Below are positions 40,803 through 49,561 of a DNA stretch of 64,000 bases, piece by piece. Position 1 is the first letter of the stretch. Each line of letters starts with the position of its first letter. The stretch spans positions 62,001 to 126,000 of the forward strand of contig NZ_SMBO01000009.1 in assembly GCF_004342985.1 (NCBI RefSeq). The letters are read 5' to 3'. The notes beneath the pieces were generated by a model that had not been told where the DNA came from, did not search any database, and was given only the letters and a program-made list of their open reading frames with translations. The stretch comes from Novosphingobium sp. PhB57 (lineage in GTDB: Bacteria > Pseudomonadota > Alphaproteobacteria > Sphingomonadales > Sphingomonadaceae). A program made the position numbers and the translations under genes.

Positions 40803-42458
40803 ATGGGGCGGACTTTCGACGCGACGGCATCCGGCGTCAGCCGGGCACGCAATGCCTTGCTGATCACCGATCCCAATCGGCTGATCAGCTATGGACGGCT
40901 GATTACGGCGATCTTCGCCGTCATCGCGATCTATCTCGACCCCACCCAGCCCAGCCGCTACCGCGCGGAAGTGCAGGACGTGCTGGCGATCTACCTCGTC
41001 ATGGCGATCGTGCTGGTGGCCGTGCCGATCCGGCGGCCGGTCGACAGTCCGGTCCATTTCCTCGTCCATGTGCTGGACACCGCCATTCTCGGCTGGCTGG
41101 CGTTCCTGACCAACGAACTGACCAGCCCCTTCTTCTCGTTCCTGCCCTTCACCTTGCTGGCGATGACCGTGCGCTGGGGCTTCATGGGCGCCATGATCGG
41201 CGCGGTCATGCTGGAAGTGGTGCTGTTCACGATCGGCATTCCCGACATCCTCGACGGGGAATCGGAACTGAACGTGCTGATCATCCGCACCGTCTACTTC
41301 CTGGTCTGCGCGGTGATGCTCGGCTATTTCGGCGCCTACCGCGAGAGCAGCCGCGAACGGCTGGCGCGCCTGGCGGGCTGGCCGATGGATGCGGGCGTCG
41401 GCGACCGGCGCGGCTGGCTGGCGGAACTCTGCGGCCATTCCGGCGCGATCACCGGCTGCGAAAGCCTGATCCTCATCTGGCGCGAGCAGGACGAGCCGAC
41501 CGGGTTCATCGCCCACTGGCGCAAGGAAGGCCTGCGCCTGCTGCCGCTCGACCCGGCGACGTTCCGCAGCGTCTTCGCGGAGGCGCGGCTGGACTTCATG
41601 GACCGCACCCGCGCCAGCCTCGTCAGCCCCGCAGAAATGTCCGGATTGACGCTGGCGCTCGATGCGCTGGGATTGCCGCGCCCCCTGCCGCACGACTACG
41701 CCGTGCGCTCCGGCTTCTCGGGCCTGCGCTTTCGCGGCGCGATGATCGTGGTGGACCCGGACGGCCGCCCCGAAGATGCCCTGGCCCTGACCGAGATCAT
41801 CGCCGCGCGCACCGGTTCCGAGCTGGAGCACGTCGAGCTTGTGGCACGGCGCGCCGACAGTGCCCGTGCCGAGGAGCGCAGCCGTTTGGGACAGGACCTG
41901 CACGACAGCGTGCTCCAGGATCTCACGGCGACCAGCCTGAAATTGCGCAGCCTGGCCGCCCGTGAACCCGACGTGGCGCAGGACCTCAAGGCGATCGAGG
42001 AACTCGTCACCGAGCAGCAGCGGCGCATTCGCCGCTTCGTGGAGGAACAGCGCGACGTCTATGCGGACCAGCCCACCGACATGGTGGCGGACTTGCGCCG
42101 CCAGGCGGACCTGCTGGAGAAGAAATGGGGCGTCACCGTCGCTTTCGACTGGCACGGCCGCTCCACCCACTTGCCGCGCAACCTGGTGGAGGAAGTGATC
42201 GCGCTGTTCTCCGAGGCGACGGCCAATGCCGTGCGCCATGGGTCGGCCACTCGCGTCGCACTGGAAGCGCGGCGCGTGGGCAGCGCGCTCGAACTCGGCG
42301 TGGTGGACAACGGGCGCGGCCTGGGACCGGCGGCGAACGGGATCGGCCCGGTTTCGCTCCGCAGCCGCGCCATGCAGCTCGGCGGCTCGATCGCGCTCAA
42401 TGACAGTGCCGACGGGCTGCGCGTCACCATGGTCATCCCGCTGGACGAGGCGGCATGA
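40803..42458 (+). CDS. NarL-type membrane sensor histidine kinase
   Basis: A 551-residue kinase. Six membrane helices lie at residues 30-180 (for example LITAIFAVIAIYLDP and FFSFLPFTLLAMTVRWGFMG). A cytoplasmic GAF-like stretch follows. The HisKA_3 dimerisation helix contains the phosphorylation site His367 (RSRLGQDLHDSVLQDL), and the ATPase domain ends the protein (EATANAVRHGS, then VVDNGRGLGP). The 3' end overlaps the response-regulator gene by 4 bases. With no periplasmic loop of note it probably senses a membrane or intracellular signal. Confidence 0.92.
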   Translation: MGRTFDATASGVSRARNALLITDPNRLISYGRLITAIFAVIAIYLDPTQPSRYRAEVQDVLAIYLVMAIVLVAVPIRRPVDSPVHFLVHVLDTAILGWLAFLTNELTSPFFSFLPFTLLAMTVRWGFMGAMIGAVMLEVVLFTIGIPDILDGESELNVLIIRTVYFLVCAVMLGYFGAYRESSRERLARLAGWPMDAGVGDRRGWLAELCGHSGAITGCESLILIWREQDEPTGFIAHWRKEGLRLLPLDPATFRSVFAEARLDFMDRTRASLVSPAEMSGLTLALDALGLPRPLPHDYAVRSGFSGLRFRGAMIVVDPDGRPEDALALTEIIAARTGSELEHVELVARRADSARAEERSRLGQDLHDSVLQDLTATSLKLRSLAAREPDVAQDLKAIEELVTEQQRRIRRFVEEQRDVYADQPTDMVADLRRQADLLEKKWGVTVAFDWHGRSTHLPRNLVEEVIALFSEATANAVRHGSATRVALEARRVGSALELGVVDNGRGLGPAANGIGPVSLRSRAMQLGGSIALNDSADGLRVTMVIPLDEAA

Positions 42459-43117
42459 GCGTCGTGAACCTCAAGACCTGCCGGGTCCTCGTTGCCGACG
42501 ACCATCCGCTGCTGCTGCGCGGGCTGGCCGACCTGCTCCAGGCGACCCGCGAAGTCGAACTGGTGGAAGCGACGGGCAGCGGTACGCGCGCCTTGGCGGT
42601 GATCCGCGACAAGCGGCCCGAAGTCGCCGTGCTCGACGTGTCGATGCCCGATGTCGGCGGGCTGGCGATCCTGCGCGCCATTCGCGAGAACGGCTGGCCT
42701 GTGCGGGTCATATTCCTCTCGGCCACGATGACCGGAAGGCAGATCGCCGAGGCCATCGGGCTTGGCGTCTGGGGTTTGCTGCTGAAGGACTATGCCTCGG
42801 ATTCGCTGCTGGATTGCCTGCATGAGGTCATGGCCGGCCGCAAGTGGCTGCCCGAAGACCTCGTGGCCAAGGCCAAGCGCGGCGGCGGCGTCGATATCGG
42901 CGGCGAGATCGCCAGCCTGACGCCGCGCGAAAAGGAGATCAGCGCGCTGGTCTGCCGGGGCTTCTCGAACAAGGCCATCGCCGGGATGGTGGGATCGACC
43001 GAAGGCACGGTGAGCATCCACCTGCACAACATCTACCGCAAGCTCGACATTTCCAGCCGCACCACCCTGGCCACGCTTTTCGTCAAGTATCAGTCCCAGA
43101 TCAGCGACAACGGCTGA
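42455..43117 (+). CDS. NarL/FixJ-family response regulator
   Basis: A 220-residue regulator with a receiver domain (residues 8-125; phosphoacceptor Asp61 in VLDVSMPD, Lys in LLKDYASD) and a LuxR-type helix-turn-helix (residues 150-205: LTPREKEISALVCRGFSNKA). Its ATG overlaps the kinase stop, so the pair works together. The next gene begins two bases after its stop, suggesting that the flippase-like protein belongs to the same transcript and perhaps the same response. Confidence 0.93.
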   Translation: MSVVNLKTCRVLVADDHPLLLRGLADLLQATREVELVEATGSGTRALAVIRDKRPEVAVLDVSMPDVGGLAILRAIRENGWPVRVIFLSATMTGRQIAEAIGLGVWGLLLKDYASDSLLDCLHEVMAGRKWLPEDLVAKAKRGGGVDIGGEIASLTPREKEISALVCRGFSNKAIAGMVGSTEGTVSIHLHNIYRKLDISSRTTLATLFVKYQSQISDNG

Positions 43118-43119
43118 CC

Positions 43120-44157
43120 ATGGACCGGGCAGCGGCAGGAGCGGGGGGCAACGCCGGCAGCAAGAAGGGCGGCGGACAACTGCGCTTCTGGCTCGGCGCC
43201 CTGGTTGGCGCGGTGTTCCTGGGGCTGCTCTGGACTTCGGTGGACATGGCGGCCGTGGGCGCCTTGCTGGCGCGGGCGAGCTGGCCGCCGCTGGTGCTGG
43301 CGCTGCTTGCCTATGGGCTCGATTTCCTGCTCCGCGCCTGGCGGTTTCGCGTCCTGCTCGATCCGGGCGGGCGGCAAGTGCCGTTCGGGCCGAGCGTTGC
43401 ACCTTTCGTCGCCAGCTTCGGGATCAGCGACATACTGCCGTTCCGCCTCGGCGACGTGTTCCGCGTCTACTGGTTCCACCGCAGTTTCTCGCTGCCGATG
43501 GGGCATGTGCTCGGCGCCATGGTGGTGGAGCGCGTGCTCGATCTCGTCTCGATCCTGATGGTCGCTGGGCTGGCGCTGCTTCTGGTCGACACGGCCTTGC
43601 CGGCCGAGATCGTGGCGCAGTTTCGCCTCGTGCTGTTAGTGGCGGTAGGGGCGAGCCTGCTCGTCCTGCTCTCGCCCGGCGCGATCGAGGCGGTGGCCGG
43701 ATGGGCCGAACGCACGTTTCCCTTGTCTCTGGTGGCCCGCATTGCCCAGACCGCCCGCTCGGTGGCGGGGGCCGTGCGCGGCACCGGCGATCCGCGCCGC
43801 ATCCTGGGCATGGTCCTGCTGTCCTTTGCGCTGTGGCTGCTGGAAAGCCTCGTCATGTTCGGTGCCTGGGTGAGCCTGGGCGGCGAGGTGGGCGGCGCAT
43901 TGAAACCGCTGGTGGCCTTTGCATTCTCGACCTTGGGCACGCTGGTGCCCGCGCTGCCGGGCCATTTCGGGTCTTACGAATTCTTCGGCATGCTTTCCTA
44001 CCGCGCCGTCGGCGTCGATGCCGAGCAGGCGACGGCGACGATCCTGCTGGCCCATCTGCTGCTCTGGCTGCCCACCGCGCTGTTCGCGCTGGGCTGGCTG
44101 GTATCGATGCGGCGGGAGTCTCCGCTGCTGGTCATGAAGGCAGGCCAGGCCGGCTAG
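43120..44157 (+). CDS. UPF0104 / LPG-synthase-transmembrane-like flippase protein
   Basis: A 345-residue membrane protein with about eight helices (for example FWLGALVGAVFLGLLW at residue 23, and MVVERVLDLVSILMVAGLALLL). Typical UPF0104 motifs are FLLRAWRFRVLL, LPFRLGDVFRVYWF and PALPGHFGSYEFFG. Related proteins (MprF N-terminal half, AglD) move lipids or lipid-linked sugars across the membrane. It starts two bases after the response regulator. It converges with the glycosyl-lipid operon at 44321, so a shared role in handling a lipid-linked sugar is plausible but inferred. Confidence 0.85.
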   Translation: MDRAAAGAGGNAGSKKGGGQLRFWLGALVGAVFLGLLWTSVDMAAVGALLARASWPPLVLALLAYGLDFLLRAWRFRVLLDPGGRQVPFGPSVAPFVASFGISDILPFRLGDVFRVYWFHRSFSLPMGHVLGAMVVERVLDLVSILMVAGLALLLVDTALPAEIVAQFRLVLLVAVGASLLVLLSPGAIEAVAGWAERTFPLSLVARIAQTARSVAGAVRGTGDPRRILGMVLLSFALWLLESLVMFGAWVSLGGEVGGALKPLVAFAFSTLGTLVPALPGHFGSYEFFGMLSYRAVGVDAEQATATILLAHLLLWLPTALFALGWLVSMRRESPLLVMKAGQAG

Positions 44158-44290
44158 GCTTGCGCCGCAGCGGGAGGCATGCGCCAGGACACCGGAAGGC
44201 CCGCCGGCAGGGCGCTGCTTCTTGTCGGATTCCCGATGATGGAGGGATAGAGCGCGGCTGGCCTTTGGCGCCGCGGCAAAAGGCGTCGAT

Positions 44291-44309
44291 GCGGGCCGAC
44301 CCGGCCCGC
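44291..44309. terminator. Terminator-like hairpin between convergent genes
   Basis: GCGGGCC (44291-44297) pairs with GGCCCGC (44303-44309) across a 5-base loop, between the stops of the flippase-like and GMC genes. It has no U-tract. It may serve both directions as a pause or processing hairpin. Confidence 0.45.
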
Positions 44310-44320
44310 ACCGCACCCGA

Positions 44321-45787
44321 TCAGTGGAACCGGCGGGTCAGGGCCTCAGTGGCATTGCGATGGGCGACGGCCATGACCGTGCCTTGCGGGTTGACCGAAG
44401 TGGGCCCGCAGAGCAGCGAGGCGTCGTTGATGTAGAGGCCGTCGGTGCCGTGAACCTTGCCGAAGGAATTGGCCGCGGTACGCCGGTCGTCCTCGCCCAT
44501 CGGGCAGGACGAGAAGACGTGGACTGACGTGACGTTGCCATCGCTGGCCTGAAGCAGTTCGGGCAGGCCGGCAAGGTCCGCCGGGGAATGCAGGTCAGGA
44601 TAGCCTGCGAGACAGGGATAGATCCGCTGCGCACCCGCCGCGAACAGCGCCTCGCACAGCCGGCGGAGACCTTCGCCCAGCACCGAGAGATCGCCTTGCG
44701 AGAAGCGCACCCGCACGATGGGATCCTCGAAGCCGGGCAGGTTGCGAACGCTTGCCTCGCCGCCGCCGGACTGGACGTAGTATATGCCCATGCGCCGCCA
44801 GCGCTCAGCCACCAGGTCCCAGTGGCCGGGCCGGCCCGACAGCGCGACGCCCAGCATGGCCGGCGTGCTGATGGAGCAGCCCATGCCGAAGCGCGGCTCG
44901 AATTCCTTGACCTGGTGGACCGGGTCGAAGTCTCCGGGATGGTTCACGTCGCGGTCGAATTCGGCGACGACTTTGACCATGGGGTGAAAGCGCAGGCTGT
45001 CGCCGACGTTTTTCGTGATCCCCGAGCGGCGCAGCAGGGCGGGCGTCTGGACCGCGCCGCAGGCAACCACCACCGTCTTTGCGCGGAAAGTGACCGCGCG
45101 CCGACTGCCATCCTCGCCGCGGCGCGTGCCCTCGGCGATCCAGTGGCCGTTCATGCGGCGGAGCCGGGCGATGCGGGTTGCCGGAAGCAGCGCGCCGCCG
45201 GCCTCCAGGAAGCGGCGCACGAATGTGGCCGACATCGATTGCTTCACGCCGCGCCCATGGTCATGGTCGTAGCGATAGAGGCGCGGCGCCTCGATCGCCA
45301 GCCAGCCTTGCGCCTGGGCGCCCTGCTGGAGGCGGCGCGACATGTCGGAGGCGGCACTGCCGGCGTATTCCACCCGGGCGACGGCCTCGCAGGCCGCGAA
45401 ATGCGGCGTCATTTCCGCCAGGTCCAGACTGTGCACCGCGAAGCGCCGCCGCCAGTCGTCGAAGACATAGCCGGGGGTGCGGTGATAGAGGCCGCGATTG
45501 ACCTCGCTCCCGCCGCCCACGCAGCGGCCCTCCACCCAGGCCAGCTTGTGTCGCCCCAGCGCCACGCCGACACCGGCATTGCGGTACTTGAGGAGCATTT
45601 CCTCGCGCGAGAAGTGGGGCGCGGCTTCGAGGGCGAGATGATCGCCTTCCTCCACCATGGTCACGTCCCGCCCGGCTTCGGCGAAGAGCGTTCCGCTCAC
45701 CGCGCCGCCGGGGCCGGATCCGATGACGAGGATCTCGGTCTCGATCTCGCCCGAGCCGTGTCTGGCGCCGTTGGCAGCCCCCTTCAT
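44321..45787 (-). CDS. GMC-family FAD oxidoreductase
   Basis: A 488-residue flavoenzyme. The FAD-binding GSGPGG lies at residues 23-28 and the GMC N-terminal motif at GRCVGGGSEVNRGLY. The C-terminal catalytic region reads HVFSSCPMGED, then DASLLCGPTSVNPQGT, matching the family's HxxGTCxMG and NP motifs. GMC enzymes oxidise alcohols or sugar hydroxyls. It is the last gene of the leftward operon and overlaps by ATGA with a 132-residue protein that may be its small subunit. Within the operon it could oxidise the polyprenyl-linked sugar, a role comparable to DprE1 in arabinan precursor synthesis, although DprE1 is a different FAD family. Confidence 0.9.
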   Translation of the reverse strand: MKGAANGARHGSGEIETEILVIGSGPGGAVSGTLFAEAGRDVTMVEEGDHLALEAAPHFSREEMLLKYRNAGVGVALGRHKLAWVEGRCVGGGSEVNRGLYHRTPGYVFDDWRRRFAVHSLDLAEMTPHFAACEAVARVEYAGSAASDMSRRLQQGAQAQGWLAIEAPRLYRYDHDHGRGVKQSMSATFVRRFLEAGGALLPATRIARLRRMNGHWIAEGTRRGEDGSRRAVTFRAKTVVVACGAVQTPALLRRSGITKNVGDSLRFHPMVKVVAEFDRDVNHPGDFDPVHQVKEFEPRFGMGCSISTPAMLGVALSGRPGHWDLVAERWRRMGIYYVQSGGGEASVRNLPGFEDPIVRVRFSQGDLSVLGEGLRRLCEALFAAGAQRIYPCLAGYPDLHSPADLAGLPELLQASDGNVTSVHVFSSCPMGEDDRRTAANSFGKVHGTDGLYINDASLLCGPTSVNPQGTVMAVAHRNATEALTRRFH

Positions 45788-46182
45788 GCCGCGATCCTCG
45801 CCGCCTGCGCACTGTTCGCGGTAGCGGGCAGCGAATAGAGGCCGTAGCAGGCGAAAGTCGTGTAGAAAGCGATCATCGAACGGCGAAAGCCGATGCGGGA
45901 CCGGCGCCAGGCGGCGAGATGGGCCTGTCGCTCGGCCGCGCCGAGGCGTGAGAAGCGCTGCCCGTGGGCCGGCAGCGCCGCCACGTCGAAAGCCAGGGCC
46001 AGCGCGCGGAAGCCGATGCGGAAATAGTCCGGCATGCTGGCCAGGGTTGCGCGCACATAGTCCGCCACCAGGCCGCGCTCCGGCGCGGGCAGGTCCGGGC
46101 GGGATTCGTCGATCAGGACATCGACGATGGCCGTCACGCAGCGCGCGACCGCGTCGGTATGGCGCCGGGTTCGGTCAGACAT
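45784..46182 (-). CDS. Unknown small protein, possible GMC small subunit
   Basis: A 132-residue, Arg-rich, helical protein. A moderately hydrophobic segment near residues 60-70 (RIGFRALALAFDVAALP) and a C-terminal one (MIAFYTTFACYGLYSLP) are visible. I do not recognise a family. Its start overlaps the HAD gene by 8 bases and its stop overlaps the GMC start by 4, so translation is coupled to both. Membrane-bound GMC dehydrogenases often travel with a small helical subunit such as gluconate 2-dehydrogenase subunit 3; gene order and size fit that role, which remains inference. The ATG at 46182 is the only sensible start. Confidence 0.65.
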   Translation of the reverse strand: MSDRTRRHTDAVARCVTAIVDVLIDESRPDLPAPERGLVADYVRATLASMPDYFRIGFRALALAFDVAALPAHGQRFSRLGAAERQAHLAAWRRSRIGFRRSMIAFYTTFACYGLYSLPATANSAQAARIAA

Positions 46183-46870
46183 GGCGGGCCTCCGCAAGGA
46201 TGGGTGCGAACGGGGGATCGTCGAAACGACGGAACAGGGCATCGCCGCTGGAACGGGCGCTGCGGATCAGCGAGGGCACGCCGATCGCGGCGGCACCGGC
46301 GGCGTCGCGGTCCTGCCGGTCGCCGATGACCAGCGTTTCCTCCGCGGTGACTTCGGCCTCTTCCAGCAGGGCCAGCAGGCCGGTGGGATCGGGCTTGAGC
46401 CGGCCGATACCGCGGTCTCCGGACCAGATGACGTGGTCCGCCTTGAGGCCGAGCGCGGCGAGCTTGTCGTTCACGGGATAGTCCGACCAGACCGCGATCC
46501 GCCGCCCGGTCGCCCTCAGGGCCGAGAACAGGCCGTCGATCCCGCGCGCCTTGTAGCGGGGCAGCAAGGCCAGCGGGCGGCGCTCGATCCACTCCTCGAC
46601 AAGCGCGCGGACCTCGCCTTCCGAGCAGCCGCAACGCCGCGCGGTGAGGCGGAACTGCTCGTTGTTGAAGTCGTCCCCCTGCACCTCGCCCAGCAGCTCG
46701 CGGATCTGGCGGAAGGCCCGCAGCGTCTCCACCGTGCGCAGGCTGCGGCGGCGAAGGCTGTGCTTGACCAGTTCCAGCGCCATCGCGCGGCGGAGCGGCG
46801 GTTGGTCGTAGAGCGTGCCGTCGAGGTCGAACACCACGAGCCGCACCTTGCTCCAGGCCACGTCGGTCAC
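46175..46870 (-). CDS. HAD-superfamily phosphatase
   Basis: A 231-residue HAD hydrolase with the nucleophile motif VVFDLDGTLYD (Asp15 and Asp17), a helical cap (residues 22-95), motif II AVWSDYP, a Lys in GRLKPDP, and motif IV VIGDRQDRD. The start is GTG at 46870, eight bases after AGGGAG and 13 bases from the UbiA stop. Being next to a UbiA-type enzyme that would make a polyprenyl-phospho-sugar phosphate, it is a good candidate to remove the terminal phosphate. Separate and fused UbiA/HAD pairs both occur in bacteria. Confidence 0.88.
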   Translation of the reverse strand: MTDVAWSKVRLVVFDLDGTLYDQPPLRRAMALELVKHSLRRRSLRTVETLRAFRQIRELLGEVQGDDFNNEQFRLTARRCGCSEGEVRALVEEWIERRPLALLPRYKARGIDGLFSALRATGRRIAVWSDYPVNDKLAALGLKADHVIWSGDRGIGRLKPDPTGLLALLEEAEVTAEETLVIGDRQDRDAAGAAAIGVPSLIRSARSSGDALFRRFDDPPFAPILAEARHV

Positions 46871-46883
46871 GGTTTCCACTCCC

Positions 46884-47924
46884 TTACTTGCCGTGGCCGG
46901 GCAGCATGTCCACCGGCGTGAAGCTGCGGTTGGAAAGCGCGGTGAGGCTGGGCAGGTCGACGAAGGAGAGCAGCAGCAGCACACCCACCGTGATGCCCAG
47001 CGTGGTCATCAGGCGGCGCGAGCGGAACATGCGCTCAGGCCGCTGGGCGATGGAGTCGCGCAGCATCGAAAGCCAGAGGTAGCAGCCGAACAGCCCGGCG
47101 ATGAACGGGAAGGCCAGGATGTATTCCACCCGGTACTTGATGAGGAACACGCCCAGGAAGAACGAGGAGAGCATGGCATAGACCAGGCAGCTCACCACCA
47201 GGCTTTCCGCCGTGTAGCCGGCGAAGGACTTGCGGTAGCGGGTCAGCGTCTCGATCCCCACCATGGCGGTGATGTCGCGATATTCGGAAAGGCGCTTGGA
47301 GCCCATCAGGAACGCGCCGCCGGCCCAGTAGGCCAGCAGGAGGCTGGCAGGCGGCATGCTGGAGGGGTCCATCATCAGCCAGCCCAGGGTCAGGCGGATG
47401 GGGTTGTTCACCGATTCCGAGACCACGTCCAGGAACGGCCGGTCCTTGGAGCGCAGCGGGCGCACGTTGTAGACGATGCCGGAGACCAGGAACACGACCG
47501 CCACGGTAAAGAAGGCGCTGCCCAGCGAGGTCGCCAGGGCCAGGCCGAAGGCCGCGAAGACCGTGTATTGCAGGTAGACCAGCGCCGGGGAGAGCTGCAG
47601 CGACACCGCGGTGCGGTGGTGCTTGCTGGGATGGTGGGCATCGGATTCGCGGTCCAGCCACTCGTTGATGATGTAGTTGGCCGAGGCGATGGCGATCGCC
47701 ACCACGAAGCCGATCACGATCCGCGCCGGGGCGTCCAGCAGCGAAGGTTCGCGCAGCGCATAGGCCAGGATCAGGCCCGGGATCACGAAGACGTGCTTGG
47801 TGGCGTGATCGAAGCGGGCAAGGCTCAGGTAGTCGCGCAGGCGCGCGGTCTTCCGGTTGCGCGATGCGGCGCCCTTCGTGGTGGGTCCCGCAATTTCAGG
47901 CCCCCTCATTTCAGATGTGTTCAT
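46884..47924 (-). CDS. UbiA-family prenyltransferase (DPPR-synthase-like)
   Basis: A 346-residue membrane enzyme with about nine helices. The first Asp-rich motif reads NEWLDRESD (residues 87-95) followed by HPSK and an Arg, the layout of decaprenyl-phosphate phosphoribosyltransferases rather than quinone prenyltransferases. The entry segment RFDHATKHVFVIPG (37-50) and the second loop DVVSESVNNPIRLTLGW fit the same group. Such enzymes join a polyprenyl phosphate to phosphoribosyl pyrophosphate or a similar donor. The start at 47924 follows GGAG. Homogentisate-type or haem-O-type roles are less likely because no matching pathway gene is near. Confidence 0.82.
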   Translation of the reverse strand: MNTSEMRGPEIAGPTTKGAASRNRKTARLRDYLSLARFDHATKHVFVIPGLILAYALREPSLLDAPARIVIGFVVAIAIASANYIINEWLDRESDAHHPSKHHRTAVSLQLSPALVYLQYTVFAAFGLALATSLGSAFFTVAVVFLVSGIVYNVRPLRSKDRPFLDVVSESVNNPIRLTLGWLMMDPSSMPPASLLLAYWAGGAFLMGSKRLSEYRDITAMVGIETLTRYRKSFAGYTAESLVVSCLVYAMLSSFFLGVFLIKYRVEYILAFPFIAGLFGCYLWLSMLRDSIAQRPERMFRSRRLMTTLGITVGVLLLLSFVDLPSLTALSNRSFTPVDMLPGHGK

Positions 47925-47964
47925 TTCCGGATTCTCCTGGAACGGAGGGGTGAACTTGGGGCAT

Positions 47965-49557
47965 TCACGGATGCAGGGTGGCTTTGACGCGGTAGATGCG
48001 GCCGTCGGCGAAGGCGCCGGCAGGTTCTAGCGAGAGGTCGCGCTTCAGGCGCTGTTCGCTGGCGAGGTAGAAGCGCCAGTCGATCCGGTCGAAGCATACC
48101 ACGTAGACCGGCAGGCCTGCGTCCGCCTGGGCCCGGATGCGGGCAAGCTGGGCTTCGGGCGGGTTGGCCGGATCGGGCCTGTTGGTGCGCAGCAGGCGCT
48201 CCTGCGGCACGATCTGGGCGCTGCGCTGGGTAAGCAGGGCGACCACTTCGGGGCCGTTGGAAAAGAGCGAGGCATTGCCCGGGAGCGCTTCGACGGCGGC
48301 GATGGTCGGCGAGGCGCGCCATTCGAGGCTGAGGAAGCCGATACCCTCGCGGAATACCTGATACGTGCGGGCCGAAGTGCGGACCGTGTGGCCGACGAGG
48401 ACCAGCGCGGCGAGGGCGGCAAGGGCCAGCCAGATCGTCCGCAGGCCGCCGAGGCGCTGGTCGAGGCCGCTGGCCTGCGCGGTGACCATCATGACCAGCA
48501 TGACATAGGCCGGAAAACCGTAGCGGCCGACGAACTGCAGGTTCGCTTCCAGCGCCGTGGAGAGCCAGACGAAAGCCAAGTAGCCGACGAAGGACAGGCC
48601 GAGCATCAGCGAGAACGCCAAGCGCGGGTCGCAGCCCCCATCGCGCGGGGTCGCATCGGGGCGAACGCGGCGCCAGGCGGCGAGTTGGCGGGCGAACTGC
48701 CAGCCGGCGAAGCCGAGCACGGCGACGAGCAGCAGCACGCGAAGGGCCAGCGGCACGGCGTCGGGCAGGAGCCAGGCGGCGGTCGTCTCCAGGTTCGCCC
48801 ACCACTGTGCCGGACCCATGTTGCCGTAGAAGCGCAGTTCGCGCCCGATCGAATGGCCGACCGTCAGCGTGCTGGCGACGACCCAGACGAAGAACAGCGC
48901 GGCGCCGGGAATGGCGAACAGGGCACTGTCGGCGATCCGGCGTCCGAAGGGCAGTCGCGGGTTCGCCAGGATCACCAGGACCACGGCGGCGCCGATCGGC
49001 GGGGCGGTGAAGCGGGTAAGCGTGGCCATGCCCAGCATCAGCGAAGCGATCAGGAGATCGCGCCGGGCGCCGCGTTCGAAATAGTCCAGCGTGAACCACA
49101 GGGTCAGCAGGACGAACGTGATGAACGGGGGCTCGGAGATCACCGCAGCGTGAAGCGAAACGAACTGCGGCGCCAATGCGATGAGCGCAGTGCCGATGGC
49201 GGCATAGCGCCAGTCTGCGGCCGTGCGCCGGATCAGCGCGAAGATCAGGATCACGTTGGCCACCAGGGTGACCAGCGCCCAGGCGCTGGCTGCCGTCAGC
49301 AGCGGCATGCCCAGGGCATGGGGCAGCACCAGCATCCAGTGATAGACCGGCGCGTCGTAGGGGATCGGGCTGATCCCCATGTAGCGGGTGCTGTCCGGCG
49401 TGACGACCATGCCGTGATGGACGTTGAGCTGGAACAGCACCAGCGAGAGGACCAGGATCGCGGCGCAGGCGATCCATCCGCCCGGAGCGGCGGCGGAGAC
49501 GTGCGGAGCCGTGAAGCTGCGCGGGGCGGAGGTGAGCCTGTCGGCGGGAGTGGCCAT
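47965..49557 (-). CDS. GT-C family glycosyltransferase (PMT/ArnT-like)
   Basis: A 530-residue polytopic protein with about eleven helices. After the first helix comes a periplasmic loop containing TPDSTRYMG, where the Asp corresponds to the catalytic acidic residue of GT-C enzymes. The HALGMPLLTAASAW and GMATLTRFTAPPIG regions are typical of PMT/ArnT-like transferases. The C-terminus forms a soluble periplasmic domain (about 440-530). It should take a sugar from a polyprenyl-phosphate donor and attach it to a lipid, glycan or protein outside the cytoplasm. It lies 4 bases after the aminotransferase stop and 40 bases before ubiA. Confidence 0.82.
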   Translation of the reverse strand: MATPADRLTSAPRSFTAPHVSAAAPGGWIACAAILVLSLVLFQLNVHHGMVVTPDSTRYMGISPIPYDAPVYHWMLVLPHALGMPLLTAASAWALVTLVANVILIFALIRRTAADWRYAAIGTALIALAPQFVSLHAAVISEPPFITFVLLTLWFTLDYFERGARRDLLIASLMLGMATLTRFTAPPIGAAVVLVILANPRLPFGRRIADSALFAIPGAALFFVWVVASTLTVGHSIGRELRFYGNMGPAQWWANLETTAAWLLPDAVPLALRVLLLVAVLGFAGWQFARQLAAWRRVRPDATPRDGGCDPRLAFSLMLGLSFVGYLAFVWLSTALEANLQFVGRYGFPAYVMLVMMVTAQASGLDQRLGGLRTIWLALAALAALVLVGHTVRTSARTYQVFREGIGFLSLEWRASPTIAAVEALPGNASLFSNGPEVVALLTQRSAQIVPQERLLRTNRPDPANPPEAQLARIRAQADAGLPVYVVCFDRIDWRFYLASEQRLKRDLSLEPAGAFADGRIYRVKATLHP

Positions 49558-49561
49558 GGCG

